A stretch of 64,000 nt of DNA from Dendrophyllia cribrosa (lineage: Eukaryota; Cnidaria; Anthozoa; Scleractinia; Dendrophylliidae), in the NCBI GenBank assembly GCA_024195265.1, contig JAJLRJ010000007.1, positions 28,704,225-28,768,224 on the forward strand, written 5' to 3'. Each line of letters starts with the position of its first letter. Positions within the stretch are counted from its first letter, which is position 1. This document shows positions 24,553-36,953 of this stretch, piece by piece. Made by a program: the position numbers and the translations under genes. The notes beneath the pieces are model-generated. The model was not told the origin of the DNA and did not search any database. It saw nothing but the letters and a program-made list of their open reading frames with translations.

Positions 24553-27366
24553 ACAAAGCTTTAACCTACCGCAAATTTATTCTCGTCTGCATGATACTGC
24601 TTTTTTTCGTCAATAATAGTCGGATATTTTTGCAGCGCCAACGTCGTTCTAACGGTAAAAAAGCTTGAAGTCGAGCAAGTTTGTACATGTAATTCGTTTA
24701 TCGCAGCTAAAAATCTCAGTCTAATCGACACTCAAAGTTTTTTTTTTTATATCATCAACGTTTACGTTGCTTTTTCGAAATTTGAATATTAATCATTAAG
24801 AAGATGTCAAACAAACAGTCACCGACCCAATTAAAAGGAACACTTTGGATGATAGCATAGCAACTTTTAGAAATTTCCAATAAACTGTATTATTACTGTG
24901 ACATAATGAATAACGAAAAAGGTACAGATTTAAGATAACGGGAAAATTAAAGGAATTTTGCCTTGTCTGGCCAATATTTTCTGTTGTAAATCAGTAGCAA
25001 TTTATGCCCTGGGTTTTAAAACATTGAGACAATATCCTTTCCATTTAAATCTAGAGACAGAAAAGTAAACACATGCAGCCCACGAACTGCCTGTAGTGCT
25101 TCTATTCTGACCACGCCCATGTAGGATTAGAGAGCTGTGTAATTTGTGGAAACCATCCTCGTGTGGGAGGAATATCATCAGAGATAATATGACCGTGTTG
25201 TTCAGTAGAATATGATTTATTTTGCTCTTATAGCGAAGAGGTTATATGATCACAATTTACTCTGACAAGAGGATTTAAGACCTACAGCATAGTGGTGATA
25301 GTTTCGTGAAAATGTATTTGCGTGTAAAAGTAATCGTTAATAGTAAATTAAATTTTGGCCACAAACTTCTTAAGGTAAATCCACTTTTATTTAAGGAGTG
25401 AAAATTGGCGGCTTTTTTGTCAATGTAATTTACTTTTCATATTCCACAGCATACCTCGATCACAGGAGGTAAACAGTAATAATGATTTGATTAAGTAGAG
25501 CTGTGCTTGACAGATGACAGTAACTTATTAGGAAGTGAGTGTAGCTGACTATTTTGGGCTTAGACTTTTAAAGCAAACACGATTCTATACGCGTGATATT
25601 ATTGGGTGGAAATCATTTACCATTATTCTATAGAAACATTAACAATTATTTCATGAAAAAATAATTGCAAACGTTCTTTTCTTGTTGACATTATATTTTT
25701 TGGCTTTTTACATTGAGGTATGGGAAAATTGGTTGTCTTCGACTTGCTGACATTTAATTTGACAAACTCCCGTTGCAACAGGGATACCGAATTTTCAACT
25801 GACGTTCTAGAATAAGAAATGCCTGTATACGAAGTTGCGTGTATATTTAACAATATGGCTTCACCATGCTTTAAAAACTTTCCCAAATAATTATATTTGC
25901 TATCAATTTCTTTGATGCAGCTAAGATAAATGCAAAGGAACTTCTTTAAGGTTTTAGCAACATTTCATAGGAATCTGCACCACCATAAAAATTATATTTG
26001 CAATACTTGTTTGTCCATGTATTTTTCTTCCTAAGGGACGGACCATTATTTTTCTGGAGGGGCCAGGGATGAGAAATATTAAAAAAAATGTTTGCAGGGC
26101 CTGAAAAGACAAAATAAATTGTTTGCAAACAGATATGTGAAAAAAAAGATGTTTGCAGAGAAGTCAGATAAACTATTAAAAAAAATGAGTTCCAAAACTG
26201 AAATATTGCTCAGTGATGCGAAAGCAAATACAACTGAAAATAGCTTTAAGATGTCTCTTTCCATTTGGCTGTACAAGACAACTCCTTCACCTTGCCTTCG
26301 CAAAAAGCTGCCAAAAAGCTCTTCGTTGTGCCAGGGCTTAAGGTCAGAATCTCAACGGGTTTTCATTCAAGTAATGCCGCTTGCCTTTCCATTTAACGTT
26401 GACATTCTGTCAAGAAATGGGCGAGTTTCTGAAGTCTGTCATGTTCCTGACGATATCACCATCAAAGCTTTGGAGTAACCAATGGCGATGGAAATCATTT
26501 TAAATTAACAATGTGCCTGCCTTCACCGATGGTACCACAGGCCGGGTGGTACGAGTATGATGGCCTGTATAAACAACGTCAACGAGGATCAGGACTTCGT
26601 TACTGTGGAATCGCGAGAAAAAGCCTGCTACTCCCTTTGCATATTTCCTGTCGTATGCCCCTTATTTGCGCCAGTAATTGCGTAGGAATTAAAACGGCGA
26701 GTGATGTATAAAGAACAACAAACTGTAAATTACAAGGAGCGTATGTGGCCAAAATAATTGGCTATAGCACTATGTTTGCAGAGGAAAAGTTCTCATTCTC
26801 GAACCAGAGCTTTCGGTTTACTTGACTGCGCATAACCGAAGGCTCTGGGAAAGTCTGCGCAAGCGTACCCAAAATCTAGCTATCTGGAACTTACAGCGCA
26901 TGCCCAAAATCCAAAAATAAAATGGTGGAGCTACATTCTAGATATCTGATCTCTTCTCTTTTTACGCATGTCCGTATTCTTTTAGCTTTTCCGAAATATT
27001 TTCTTTTTCTATCAAACAAGACTAATATATAGATATATAGATAGGCTGAGCCTAACAGCGTCGCTCTCTGAACTAGCTTAACTAAGGTGAAACTTAACTA
27101 AGGTGAGAGGTCAGAAGCACAAGAATTAAGATTGACGACCGGGCTATTTTTCAATTTTAGCAATTCTCAAAAGCAGTATTACGCGACCGTCTGCACAGTA
27201 TATTTAGACCGTACAAAAGTTCACAAAAACAACTTTTTCTCTGTCTACAATAACTAGTACGACTACTTTCCGAATAAAATACAGTTTTTGCTTGTCAAAA
27301 ATTGCCCAAGAAACTGATTTGGAAATCAAAATTGCAAAAATGGAATATTTGCTTGCGAATAGAATT

Positions 27367-27784
27367 TTTATGTTTTCCCACTGGGCTTATTACAGTAACG
27401 TAAATAAATGTCACGTAACGCATGTCACGCCAGAAGGGAAGGAGGGGGGTGTCAATTCATTGTTTCCCTCTAGGTGAAGTCCTTGCTTGGTAACCTCTCG
27501 CATGTGGTATGCATTCACTCGAAATTTTTCATCGAGTGAGGATGCTTGTATTTGAACTCACCTTTACTGGGCCAAAATATTTCTAACAGATTTGAAGATA
27601 TTTCATATGAATTACAAAGTGGTTATTTTAATAAAACCGGCTTTGGGATTTCCCTCAGCCATTTTACTCCAAATCGTGGTGTGTGAGTAAAATAACATAT
27701 TGTTGCCCAGCAAACAAGCTCAGTCAATACAGCACTTGTCTATAATGTATATTGTAAGAAATAGCCCAGTGGGAAAGGCATAAA
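27367..27784. mobile_element. Inverted-ended element private to copy A
   Basis: The left end TTTATGTTTTCCCACTGGGC pairs with the right end GCCCAGTGGGAAAGGCATAAA. The corresponding place in copy B (about 36,750) lacks it. The exact target duplication is unclear because the flanks have also changed. Confidence 0.75.
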
Positions 27785-28771
27785 TACACAAACATATTTG
27801 CATAAGGCGACGCGAGTGAAGATAGAACTATAAAATCGCTTTTCAATCTATGTAATGAATGAACAAACACATATAAATGGACAACACAATCTTCTTTCGA
27901 AAAATTTTATTCAAATCTCCATTAGTTTATGTTTAAAAGCAAAACGCGTACCATTTATAGCGCTTCGAGTTCGAGCTGCCTTCGATGAAATTCAAGAAAT
28001 CTTAAGCACGTTTTAAAAATGATTCTCCAAAACTACACAAGAACACAAAGAAAACGTCAATCACAGATTGATATCAACATAAATTCCCATCTAAAAATAA
28101 TGTTTTACCTTTAAGTCCCTCGCTTGCTTGGAAATTCTTTAAATCTCTCTTCTTTGGTTCTGAAATCCGTAATAAAAACAAACATCTCCCGCATTGATAA
28201 AAACGTATGAAGTTCCTCGAAGAAAGATTTTATCCCTGAAAGCTCTTCTTTTTCCACTAAAGCGGCTTCTGAGTATCCCTTAATGTAGCCGCGCGAAAAA
28301 CAAAGCCTCGCTTTGGTTTCAAAATTGCTAAGATCCCGGATGTTGTGTGGCGTCATACGCGCATGTTTTGCGAAGTCTTACGCGCCCGCGATCTAGCCCT
28401 GCGCGACGGTCGCACAGGATCGACGCGCCCGCGAAGCATTCCGCTAGCAATGACCATGAAAAATGACGGGCATAGGTTTAGTTCTATGAGTATGGGGCTC
28501 CGCACGGGCCTTCGACCCGCAGAGCTCCGCTATAATCTATACGATAACAGAAACTCATCAGTAACTGCAAAGTTTAAAATTCGCATAACGGCATTCTGAA
28601 GTTTCTCTCATATTTTTATTTTCTCCTGCCAAATATGTTATTCTTGTCCCCACAGCCTGCTGTATCTTGCGTACAGTTTTTACAACGGGAAAACTCACCC
28701 GGCTAATTTTTGAAGTTTTCTCGCCTACCGTAATACGCAAATTAGATGAATTTCTGCTATAATTTAAAGAC

Positions 28772-28845
28772 CCGGCCAAACGAACGCAACATTTCAACGC
28801 AATATTGCAAGATGTTGCGTTGAAATGTTGAGTTCGTTTGGCCGG
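28772..28845. mobile_element. 74-bp near-perfect palindrome
   Basis: CCGGCCAAACGAACGCAACA pairs with its inverse ending GTTCGTTTGGCCGG. Almost the whole length is stem. Probably a minimal foldback transposon derivative. Confidence 0.85.
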
Positions 28846-29417
28846 ACCTTAACCCAAAAATGCATTAGGCATAGACCACTTCGAAAAATACCACAATAAT
28901 CTTTTATGTGCAGGCTCAGCCTCGCCGGGGTGTAGTTATTCAAATCTTCTTGGTTAGAATGGCACAATGGAATTCAGAGTACATGTAGGAACGCTTAGAC
29001 GTAGCATTGTGTGTTCGTATACAAATGTGCACCGTATGAAAATTGCCAAGAAGTTGAAGCATGGCACGTGTAGTTCGTGCTGAAAACAAAAGAAATTGGA
29101 AAAATCAGGCTTCAGTACATCAAGCACCACCCAAACCTGTACTTTAAAGAGTATTATTGTATTTTTTGAAGTGGCCCACGTAAAAGAGAAGAGCTCTGGG
29201 GTCGAGAATGCAAACAGTCCATATGGTGAGTAGTATAATAGTGGAATTTTCGAAACCAATTATTTTAACTTTGGAACAAGTATCTACCTTTCAAGAACAA
29301 TGCGCACGCAAGTATTTTCACTAATAGGCGAATATTATGCAACCGAAAAGAGAACAAATTAAATCAGATGCGAGGATTTACACCAAGTAGAGAACGGCAG
29401 TTGTCTTCTACGACTAA
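28846..29417. other. Duplicated intergenic block, no gene
   Basis: Stretches around 29,220-29,405 (GAGTAGTATAAT, GGAACAAGTATCT, AAAAGAGAACAAATTAA) recur at 40,600-40,760, so this block belongs to the duplicated neighbourhood. Confidence 0.6.
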
Positions 29418-30213
29418 GGCCTGGGGCAAACGTCGAATCTTAGTCGAACTTAATTCGTCGAAACTATGAATTTTGAAATAGGCGCATGAATGGTGCGACG
29501 TCTGCCGCAATTAAGTTCGACTCAAATTAATTGGTTCGACTCCAGCATAAGTTCGACTTTCCAAGTCGGATAATGCGACAGTGGTTCGGCGTTTCAGCAA
29601 ACGCCGTTCTAAACTCGCGCTGAACTCAATTCATAAATCATGCAAATTACAAAATAATTGATTCAAATGTGATGGACTGCGCAAACGTCACAAAAATACT
29701 GATTCCCCCATCTGCCAAACGCTATTTTCCCCTCCTGACGAGCATGCGCTGTACAAAGACAATTTCACGACCGGGAATGGCGAGCTATCGAAAGTCATTG
29801 CTGACATCGCACAGCGTGATGGAAATGTGTTTTGATATAAATGCTTGAGATGCGAATTCCCTATTTGCAATAATGTTCAGTGTTTGAAGAAAACGAGGAC
29901 GTTGAGGATGGACAGCCGGTAAAAGCGTTGCTCAGAGCTGTATGTAATGCGAGTCTTCTCTTTCTATTTTTCGCAATTAAATACCAAAGCACTGTATTTC
30001 GGCATTTCGCTAGCAAGTCCTAGCAGTAACTAGCCGCGTCGAGTAAATAGCACGGGGACGCGTGCTTATTCCCGTGTTTTAATGAAGTGCAACTTGTGAA
30101 ATAGAATTGACGCAGGTTCGACGTTTGCTACCACGCTGGAATTAAGTCGACTCTTTGTCCAACCTATTTTTAATAAAGTCGACGCGACTTAGATTCGACG
30201 TTTGCCCCAGGCC
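29418..30213. mobile_element. PIF/Harbinger-like non-autonomous element, 796 bp
   Basis: Terminal inverted repeats GGCCTGGGGCAAACGTCGAA and its complement at the right end, flanked by TAA on both sides (29415-29417, 30214-30216). A 3-bp TAA/TTA target and GG-start ends are typical of PIF/Harbinger. No transposase frame is present. Confidence 0.85.
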
Positions 30214-31198
30214 TAAGTTTACACTAGCGCAAAAGTCTCTTGATTCGATTCGTTTCGAATTCGGTAACTTTTGTCACCAGATTCGTACTTCCGTTTACAC
30301 ACAGAATGGTGAACCCGGGGTAAAAAGCACCTTGATTGCGCCACGTATCCGGAGTTTAATCTGGATACTTTGATCCGAACACGTTTGAATCTGGGGTGTT
30401 TTATTGTGTAAACGTTTTTTTTTTTCACGAATCCGGGTACTTTCCACAAATTCCACGTTATCAAATTCGATCAAATAATTAATTTTATTCGCATATCTTT
30501 TCAAAATAAGAGTTTTATCTTACGTTACGTGGTACTGATTTCTAATTAGTTTCGTATATTGGTTAACTTATTTGTTGACGAATAAACATCTAACATCGTC
30601 TTATTTATTCTTATTGCGACTTTTCATCTTCATTCTGCAAAGAAAAACGTCGTTTGCCAAATTTTCACTCTGTCCAAGATGAACTTTTTTCACGGGCATT
30701 TTGGTCGACGATTGCCTTGCCAGGCAACCACATATATCTCCAGATTCATAGTGCAGTGTTAACTTTTTAGAAATTCGAATACCGTGTCATGATAACGCTT
30801 AATGGATCCGAATACTTCATGCAAAGTCGAGCGTGCTCACATGAACTAGATTCATTCACGCTTTTGGAGTGCAAAAGTCCAAAAAATAATGGATTTACAA
30901 GACGAATTGTGTGGCTTTAAAATAAGATCTGGTCTTATTTTTTAAGTAAAAAAGATTGGTATTATTGTCGCAATTAATAACAAAAAAGAACAAAGAAGCC
31001 TGTTAATTGAGAAAACTAAAGAGTTGTTATCTGTACAGAGTGGTACTTCGCCTTGGATGTCCGCGTGATCAGCACCATCTGGGAGAAGTAACGTGACATA
31101 GACAAAGGGTATCTGATTTATTGATAAAAGTCGCGAGAAAATCTGGCAATACCGCAAATATAGCCATAAACTGATAACGCGCACGCTAAAGGTAAAGT
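30214..31198. other. No gene seen
   Basis: AT-rich with short overlapping frames and no domain signal. The left part (TTTACACTAGCGCAAAAGT) and 30,850-30,880 (GCTTTTGGAGTGCAAAAGT) hint at a decayed inverted-ended element that I could not delimit. Confidence 0.35.
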
Positions 31199-31200
31199 TA

Positions 31201-31440
31201 TACGGGTAACAAAATCGTGCAACTTGTCGCGCAACGATGTTGCGTTGCAGGTTGCAGTCCTGATATTGCGCGTATTATCATCTACGCGCGCAACAAATTT
31301 TCATGTTGCCTGAAAGTAGAAGCGATCAGAAGCGACGTCTACTTTCTGCAACATGAAAATTTGTTGCGCGTGCAAGTGGTAATACGCACAACATCAGGGC
31401 CGCAACCTGCGCGACAAGTTGTACGATTTTGCTGCCCGTA
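31201..31440. mobile_element. 240-bp foldback with TA target (mariner-like MITE)
   Basis: Long arms: TACGGGTAACAAAATCGTGC on the left against GTACGATTTTGCTGCCCGTA on the right, flanked by TA (31199-31200, 31441-31442). TA duplication suggests Tc1/mariner mobilisation; there is no coding capacity. Confidence 0.8.
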
Positions 31441-31446
31441 TAGTCA

Positions 31447-31518
31447 GTCTGAAGTGTGAGCCGCTTTCTCGCCCTACCCCTTGTGGGCGCCACAGGGAAA
31501 GCGGCTGACACTTCAGAC
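31447..31518. mobile_element. 72-bp foldback next to the previous one
   Basis: GTCTGAAGTGTGAGCCGCTT pairs with AAGCGGCTGACACTTCAGAC around a GC-rich loop. It begins only six bases after the 240-bp foldback. Confidence 0.8.
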
Positions 31519-32378
31519 AAGCGCTGAAGGCACACTCGGAACCTTGTCTATCTATAGTGTGCCAAGCTACCTCACCGCAGACCGAACGACTTGCCGATTT
31601 CACACGTGAAAAAACTTTGATCCTATTATCCTCAGTGATTATTTTCTCAAAAGTGAGAAAAGTGATACGTGCTACTTGGTCGGTTTACGCATGAAAATTT
31701 ACTTTGCGGGTTTTCCAGTATGCATTTGATAACATTGTTTTTTATGCACCTGGATTCTTTTGTCCCCGCATCCTATCGATCGTTGCGGTTTTACGATTAT
31801 TGGATCCGGATATTGGAAATAAAAATTATTGGCCTCAGTCCGACTCCGGCCCGAGTCAGCTGATAACACTTTACATTTTACTTATTGCTCGCATTTTTTC
31901 TCGCCCCTATGAGGCTCGGAAAAATACAATCAAGACAATTCGTAAAATATCCGCGCGAAGTATCATCGAATAATCCTTTTGATTATCGCCTTAATCTTGT
32001 ATTAATTTCGAAAACCGTAATAACTGTTTTATTAAACATATATAAAAAAGGATATAGTGTAAACTTTACAAATTAAAAGTACTTGTTTAATTTTCAAATG
32101 CTAATTAAAAGTAAGCTTATTAAAAATACGAACCATAATTTACTTTTCCGTCCCTTGGCTCTACATTTTTTTCTCCTGAAAGTATTTTCTGGACACTCAC
32201 TGTTCTTTTTCATGTTTAAGACAAATGTGGATATGCATATTTTTAGCTGTTATGTCTGATATTTATGTATATTTTTTTCCAAATGGCTCGTTTTCCTTTG
32301 TTCTCCCACGCAGGTGATTATATTGAATGAGCACTAATTTATATTCACCTTTCTCTTTCTCTGACTGTCATCCTTTAC
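31519..32378. other. No gene seen
   Basis: AT-rich with short frames only. Confidence 0.4.
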
Positions 32379-32410
32379 TTGATAATAATGTTGGTTACAT
32401 CGAAACGTCG
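32379..32410 (+). ncRNA. Degenerate hammerhead-like motif of Penelope-element type
   Basis: TTGATAATA then a small stem ATGT...ACAT and then CGAAACGTC. This resembles a decayed hammerhead core (CTGATGA - stem II - GAAAC). It is isolated, with no coding remnant next to it. Confidence 0.3.
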
Positions 32411-32457
32411 TATCGCCATAATTTTTGTGTTTTTTCTGAAAGTTTTCAACTAATCAG

Positions 32458-32591
32458 GCCCCGGTTGTTCAAAAGGTGGATAGCGCTATCCACCGCATAA
32501 ATCACTACCCAGTGACAACACAATTGGTTTTTAATACTTATCCACTGGATAGTGATTTATCCAGTGGATAACGCTATTAAACAAACGGGGC
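32458..32591. mobile_element. MITE-like element, GCCCCGGTTGTTC ends
   Basis: The left end GCCCCGGTTGTTCAAAAGG pairs with the right end TTAAACAAACGGGGC. Inner GTGGATAGCGCTATCCAC and ATCCAGTGGATA blocks form further palindromes. Shares its terminus with 13361-13601. Confidence 0.75.
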
Positions 32592-32690
32592 ATGCCTGAA
32601 AAGCTGGGGCGGCTATTGGAAGTCTTAGCTGAATATATAGCTCAAGTGTCTCATCTTTTTAAAGAAATAACAAGAGGTTAACATTTTAAA

Positions 32691-33260
32691 TTAATTGCAC
32701 TTTATGGTATTGAAGCTCGCCCGCCAGGTATCTGAGCAGGTGTGAAGGTTCAACAGATCCAAATGCAGAGGCTCGTGATCAACTGGGGACTCAATTGTGT
32801 GATATAATATGCAATCATTCACAGACAGCCTCAGAGTGAAGTTAGTGCAGTTTACAATGTCATTGATAAATAACAGACACAAAGTTGGCCCAACACTGAG
32901 CGCTGTGGTACTCCTGAGGATGTTGAAACAACATCGGAGTAAGAGCCATTCACAGAAACAAAGGAAGGCCTTGATCCAGACCAACGTTTTACTGTAACTT
33001 CATTATTAGTTTAGAATGTGGCGCCTTGTCGAATGCTTTACAAAAAGTCAGGAGGATGACATCGACTTAACTAGATTATTAAACACAGGCGCCCAATCGT
33101 GCACCGCCAACCGTTGCCTAAAGCCATATTGTTCGCCGATAAAAATCTGTTCAAATGGCTGATCAAGTCCACATGCTCCATTAGAATCCATTACCTTGCC
33201 ACAAATGCAAATGAGGGAGTGCAGTCTGTAATTGTGACTTGTCACCAAACTTGAAAATCG
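32691..33260 (-). pseudogene. Jockey/CR1-like LINE reverse transcriptase fragment, decayed
   Basis: On the minus strand, 33,248-33,048 reads NYRLHSLICICGKVMD and EQYGFRQR (RT fingers). Then comes FCKAFDKAPH at about 33,000-33,040 (domain A with the catalytic aspartate), then LFINDI, LRLSVNDC (the degraded F-A-D-D site) and SFNTIKCN down to 32,691. Several frameshifts and substitutions of catalytic residues show it is dead. The motif order fits Jockey/CR1-type LINEs, a different lineage from the LINEs at 14-21 kb. Confidence 0.75.
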
Positions 33261-33772
33261 TGAAATGTAAAAAAAAAAAAAGAAAGAAAAAGAATATCAA
33301 TGATCGGGAGCTATCTTAAGAGCTCATCGAATCCCCGATCCGCTTATTACTTCAGATGGTCCCTTCTTTCGTGGAGGAAAACGACTTGTTGTTTTACTTA
33401 CAACTTAACGGCGAAGCACTTGTCAAGAATTGCAGGGTTTTTTTCGCAGAAAATGCCCTTACTCGGAGAATCGAAGGGGCCTTAATTAACTTGTAAAATT
33501 CTTGAGGCAGGCGAGGACGTTAATTTATCTATCATTCTTGCGTTTCTTACTGACTGCGACCTGAAGGCAAAGTAGCTTTTATAATGATAAGTGAAGCCAC
33601 AAAGAAATGCCACCGGATCGAAAAGCACCATTAGTTTTCAATTCCGCAACAAAAGTAAAAAAAATAGCGTATAGAACCGATCGAGTTTTGAATAAATTAT
33701 TTTCAAAGACAAACTAAATGTTCTCATTGGGATTTTTGTTTGCGTGGGTTATTCTATCGTTCCAGCCTTTTA
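33261..33772. other. No gene seen
   Basis: AT-rich spacer before copy B of the segmental duplication. There is a short A-rich run at about 33,270. Confidence 0.4.
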
Positions 33773-34337
33773 TCATAAGAATGGAAAACAGCTAACGTTG
33801 AATAAAATAACGTCTCTGTAGGTGGATCAACTAGTTTTTCATTCGAACAAAATTTTCTTTTTTAAAATGTCTCCTTTTGTCGCAACTGTATTTAAGCCGA
33901 TTTTTAGATTTGAACTAAGCACATTTTATCAATTTTCCACTGAATGCAACCAAGTATACACTTTTAATCGAAGAAAATCAAATATCAAATACGCCCTATC
34001 TGGTTATATGAAGGTATACCACATGCATCATGCAGAAGAACCTTGTAAGAAATGTACTAATAAAAATGTCGATAGTCACAAAGCTTAAAGTGATATGAGT
34101 ATCCCGCGGAAATAACAAAATTTTCATCGCTAAATGCCACGAAATATACAACTTAATTGGACAAGAAGATTCTAAAGAGCAAAACAGAAGCAGTAGTTTG
34201 GAGATAAATTGCAGCCATTGCAAGGATGGAAGTGGATTACAGTTGATTCAATTTGATTTCGTGACAGGCGGTCAAGATTCAAAATTGCTATTCTTTTGGC
34301 GATTTTTTCTTAATATTTCAAGATAATAAAGCAGGCT

Positions 34338-34568
34338 CCAGGCGTGCGTTTCTCGAAAGGCCCAAAAAGTTGTGTTACGTGCAGAATGTTTACCAATAGA
34401 GATTCGGTTTTTGTTGATTTTGAATAAAATTTTAGTTTACCACACAACTTTAGCTGATCCGTGCGCTAAAAACTTCAACGCGATTCGTAAGAAACTACAT
34501 TTAAAACATAGCTTTCGGACCCGAAAACTGCGAAAAGTCTTCGGGAGTTTCGAGAAACGCACGCCTGG
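34338..34568. mobile_element. 231-bp MITE private to copy B
   Basis: Terminal inverted repeats CCAGGCGTGCGTTTCTCGAA and complement. Absent from copy A. Part of a larger copy-B-only stretch. Confidence 0.85.
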
Positions 34569-36316
34569 TCATAATCATGAAAATACAATACATCAGCCGG
34601 GACATTCAGTACCTACATCAAGCGCGACCACAAGATTCTCTTCATAAAAGAATATAGGATAAAACGGCCTTACCTTGTGAAAACGTAAGAAGACAGTAGT
34701 ACCAGAAAGAAGGTTTGGGGAAAATGAACTTTTTATTCGATTTTCAGTGCTTCATTAACTCACAGTTATTCGTATATATATCATGATGTAATTGACAATT
34801 GGTTCCTTCAATTCCATTTGATAAAAAAGGTAATATTCCGACAGCTGCCCATGGGTGGAAAAGACCTTCATTTCTTCGAGACAGTATTTCTTTTGAATTA
34901 GATTATTTCCGCTTTCACTGAGATTGCGAACTAAAGATAACTGAAGTATCCTTCCGTAAAAAGAGAAGAGCATAAAAAGAATTTCATTGTTTAAATGGAA
35001 AGAATCTGGATTGCGGATATGCTTGTCATAAGAACCATACATTAAATTGAACAAAGCTTTAACCTACCGCAAATTTATTCTCGTCTGCATAATACCGCTT
35101 ATTTCTGTCAATAAAAGTCGGATATTTTTTATCACCAACGTCGTTCTAATGGTAAAAAAGCTTGAAGTCGAGCACGTTTGTACATGTAATTCGTTTATCG
35201 CAGCTAAAAATCTCAGTCTAATCGACACTCAAAGTTTTTTTTTTGATATCATCAACGTTTACGTTTCTTTTTCGAAATTTGAATATTAATCATTAAGAAG
35301 ATGTCAAACAAACAGTCACCGACCCAATTAAAACGAACACTTTGGATGATAGCATAGCAACTTTTAGAGATTTCCAATAAACTGTATTATTACTGTGACA
35401 TAATGAATAACGAAAAAGGTACAGATTTAAGATAACGGGAAAATTAAAGGAATTTTGCCTTGTCTGGCCAATATTTTCTGTTGTAAATCAGTAGCAATTT
35501 ATGCCCTGGGTTTTAAAACATTGAGACAATATCCTTTCCTTTTAAATCTAGAGACAGAAAAGTAAACACATGCAGCCCACGAACTGCCTGTAGTGCTTCA
35601 ATTCTGACCACGCCCATGTAGGATTAGAGAGCTATGTAATTTGTGGAAACAATCTGCGTTGTTGGAGGAATATCATCAGAGATAATATCTTGTTGTTAGA
35701 ATATGATTTATTTTGCTCTTACAGCAAAGAGGTTATATGATCGACCACAATTTACTCTGACAAGAGGATTTAAGACCTACAGTATAGTGGTGATAGTTTT
35801 GAAAATCTATATGCGTGTAAAAATAATTGTTAATATTAAATTAAATTTGGCCACAAACTTCTTAAGGTAAATCCACTTTTATTAAAGGAGTGAAAATTGT
35901 CGGCTTTTTTTCAATGTCATTTACTTTCGTATTCCACGGATGATTTGATTAAGTAGAGCAGTGCTTGACAGATGACAGTGACGTATTAGGAATTGAGTGT
36001 GACTGAATATTTTGGGCTTAGACTTTTAAAGCAAACAAGATTCTATAGGCGTTCTAATATATATAGATAGGCTGAGCCTAAGAGCGTAGCACTTTGAACA
36101 AGCTTAACTAAGGTGAAACTTAACTAAGGTGAAAGGTCGGAAGCACAAGAATTAAAATTGACGACCGGGCTATTTTTCAGTTTTAGCAATTCTCAAAAAC
36201 AGTAAGATGACTTTTAAAAGGCTTATTTACCATACATTACATTTAGACCGTACAAAAGTACGACTACTTTCCGAATAAAATACAGTTGTTGTTTGCCAAA
36301 AATTGCTCGAGAAACT

Positions 36317-36718
36317 AGACCTGCCAAGTCTCACGCCTTAGGATAGGCGTGAGTCTCACGCCTGCGAGTCCAAAACTCCGATCTCACGCCTACTCACGCC
36401 TATGGAGCACTGAATTTCTCACGCCTAATTAAAGATTTGAGCTATGAGCCTTAACTGATCGCATGATCCAATTCAAAATATAGTTACGTTCATGAAAATA
36501 TGGCACTTTTTTGTAGGTTTTTATCGTTCTGAACGTTACAATTACAGAGATATGAGGTCCATTTAAATTTCCGAATTCTTCGGAACATCTTCGGACAACT
36601 TCGGACATCTTCGGAATAGATCGGGTTTTCTTCGGATTTGGTCGGGTCGCCTTCGGAAATCCTGGCACTCCTACGAAAAAATTCTCACGCCTATCACTCG
36701 GAAAAAGTTGGCAGGTAT
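36317..36718. mobile_element. hAT-like non-autonomous element with empty site in copy A
   Basis: Ends AGACCTGCCAA and TTGGCAGGTAT, flanked by an 8-bp duplication (GAGAAACT at 36309-36316, AAGAAACT at 36719-36726). Copy A has the uninterrupted site (CCAAGAAACTGATTT, about 27,308-27,322), which proves insertion. The interior holds repeated CTCACGCCTA words. 8-bp targets are characteristic of hAT. Confidence 0.9.
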
Positions 36719-36800
36719 AAGAAACTGATTTGGAAATCAAAATTGCAAAAATACACAAACATATTTGCATAAGGCGACGCGAGTGTAGTCTAAGTCTAAG

Positions 36801-36953
36801 GGTGGATTTCCACTGTCGCGTAATTTTTACGTGCGTAAATATAATAAGAGACGATCTATGAACAGCTCGCGTAAACTTTTACGCAAGCTGTTCATACATC
36901 GTCTCTTATTTTCTTTTACGCACGCAAAAATTACGCGACAGTGGAAATCCACC
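36801..36953. mobile_element. 153-bp foldback private to copy B
   Basis: GGTGGATTTCCACTGTCGCG pairs with its inverse at the right end and nearly the whole element is stem. Flanked by TAAG/TTAAG. Copy A lacks it at the homologous place (about 27,815). Confidence 0.9.

Larger units (their letters stand above)
23771..28499. repeat. Segmental duplication, copy A
   Basis: Aligns along most of its length with 33,773-37,791 in the same orientation, in long nearly identical stretches (for example 24,560-25,590 against 35,055-36,050, and 27,800-28,500 against 36,960-37,790). Copy A has a private 1.4-kb block (25,594-27,019) and a private inverted-ended insertion (27367-27784). It lacks the three insertions seen in copy B. 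Confidence 0.92.

Noticed and set aside
26092..26711. Two adjacent plus-strand frames in the block private to copy A
   Set aside because: Non-ATG first start, low-complexity lysine/asparagine content, and no family likeness or splice signals.
34372..34647. 91-codon plus-strand frame
   Set aside because: Mostly inside the 231-bp MITE private to copy B.
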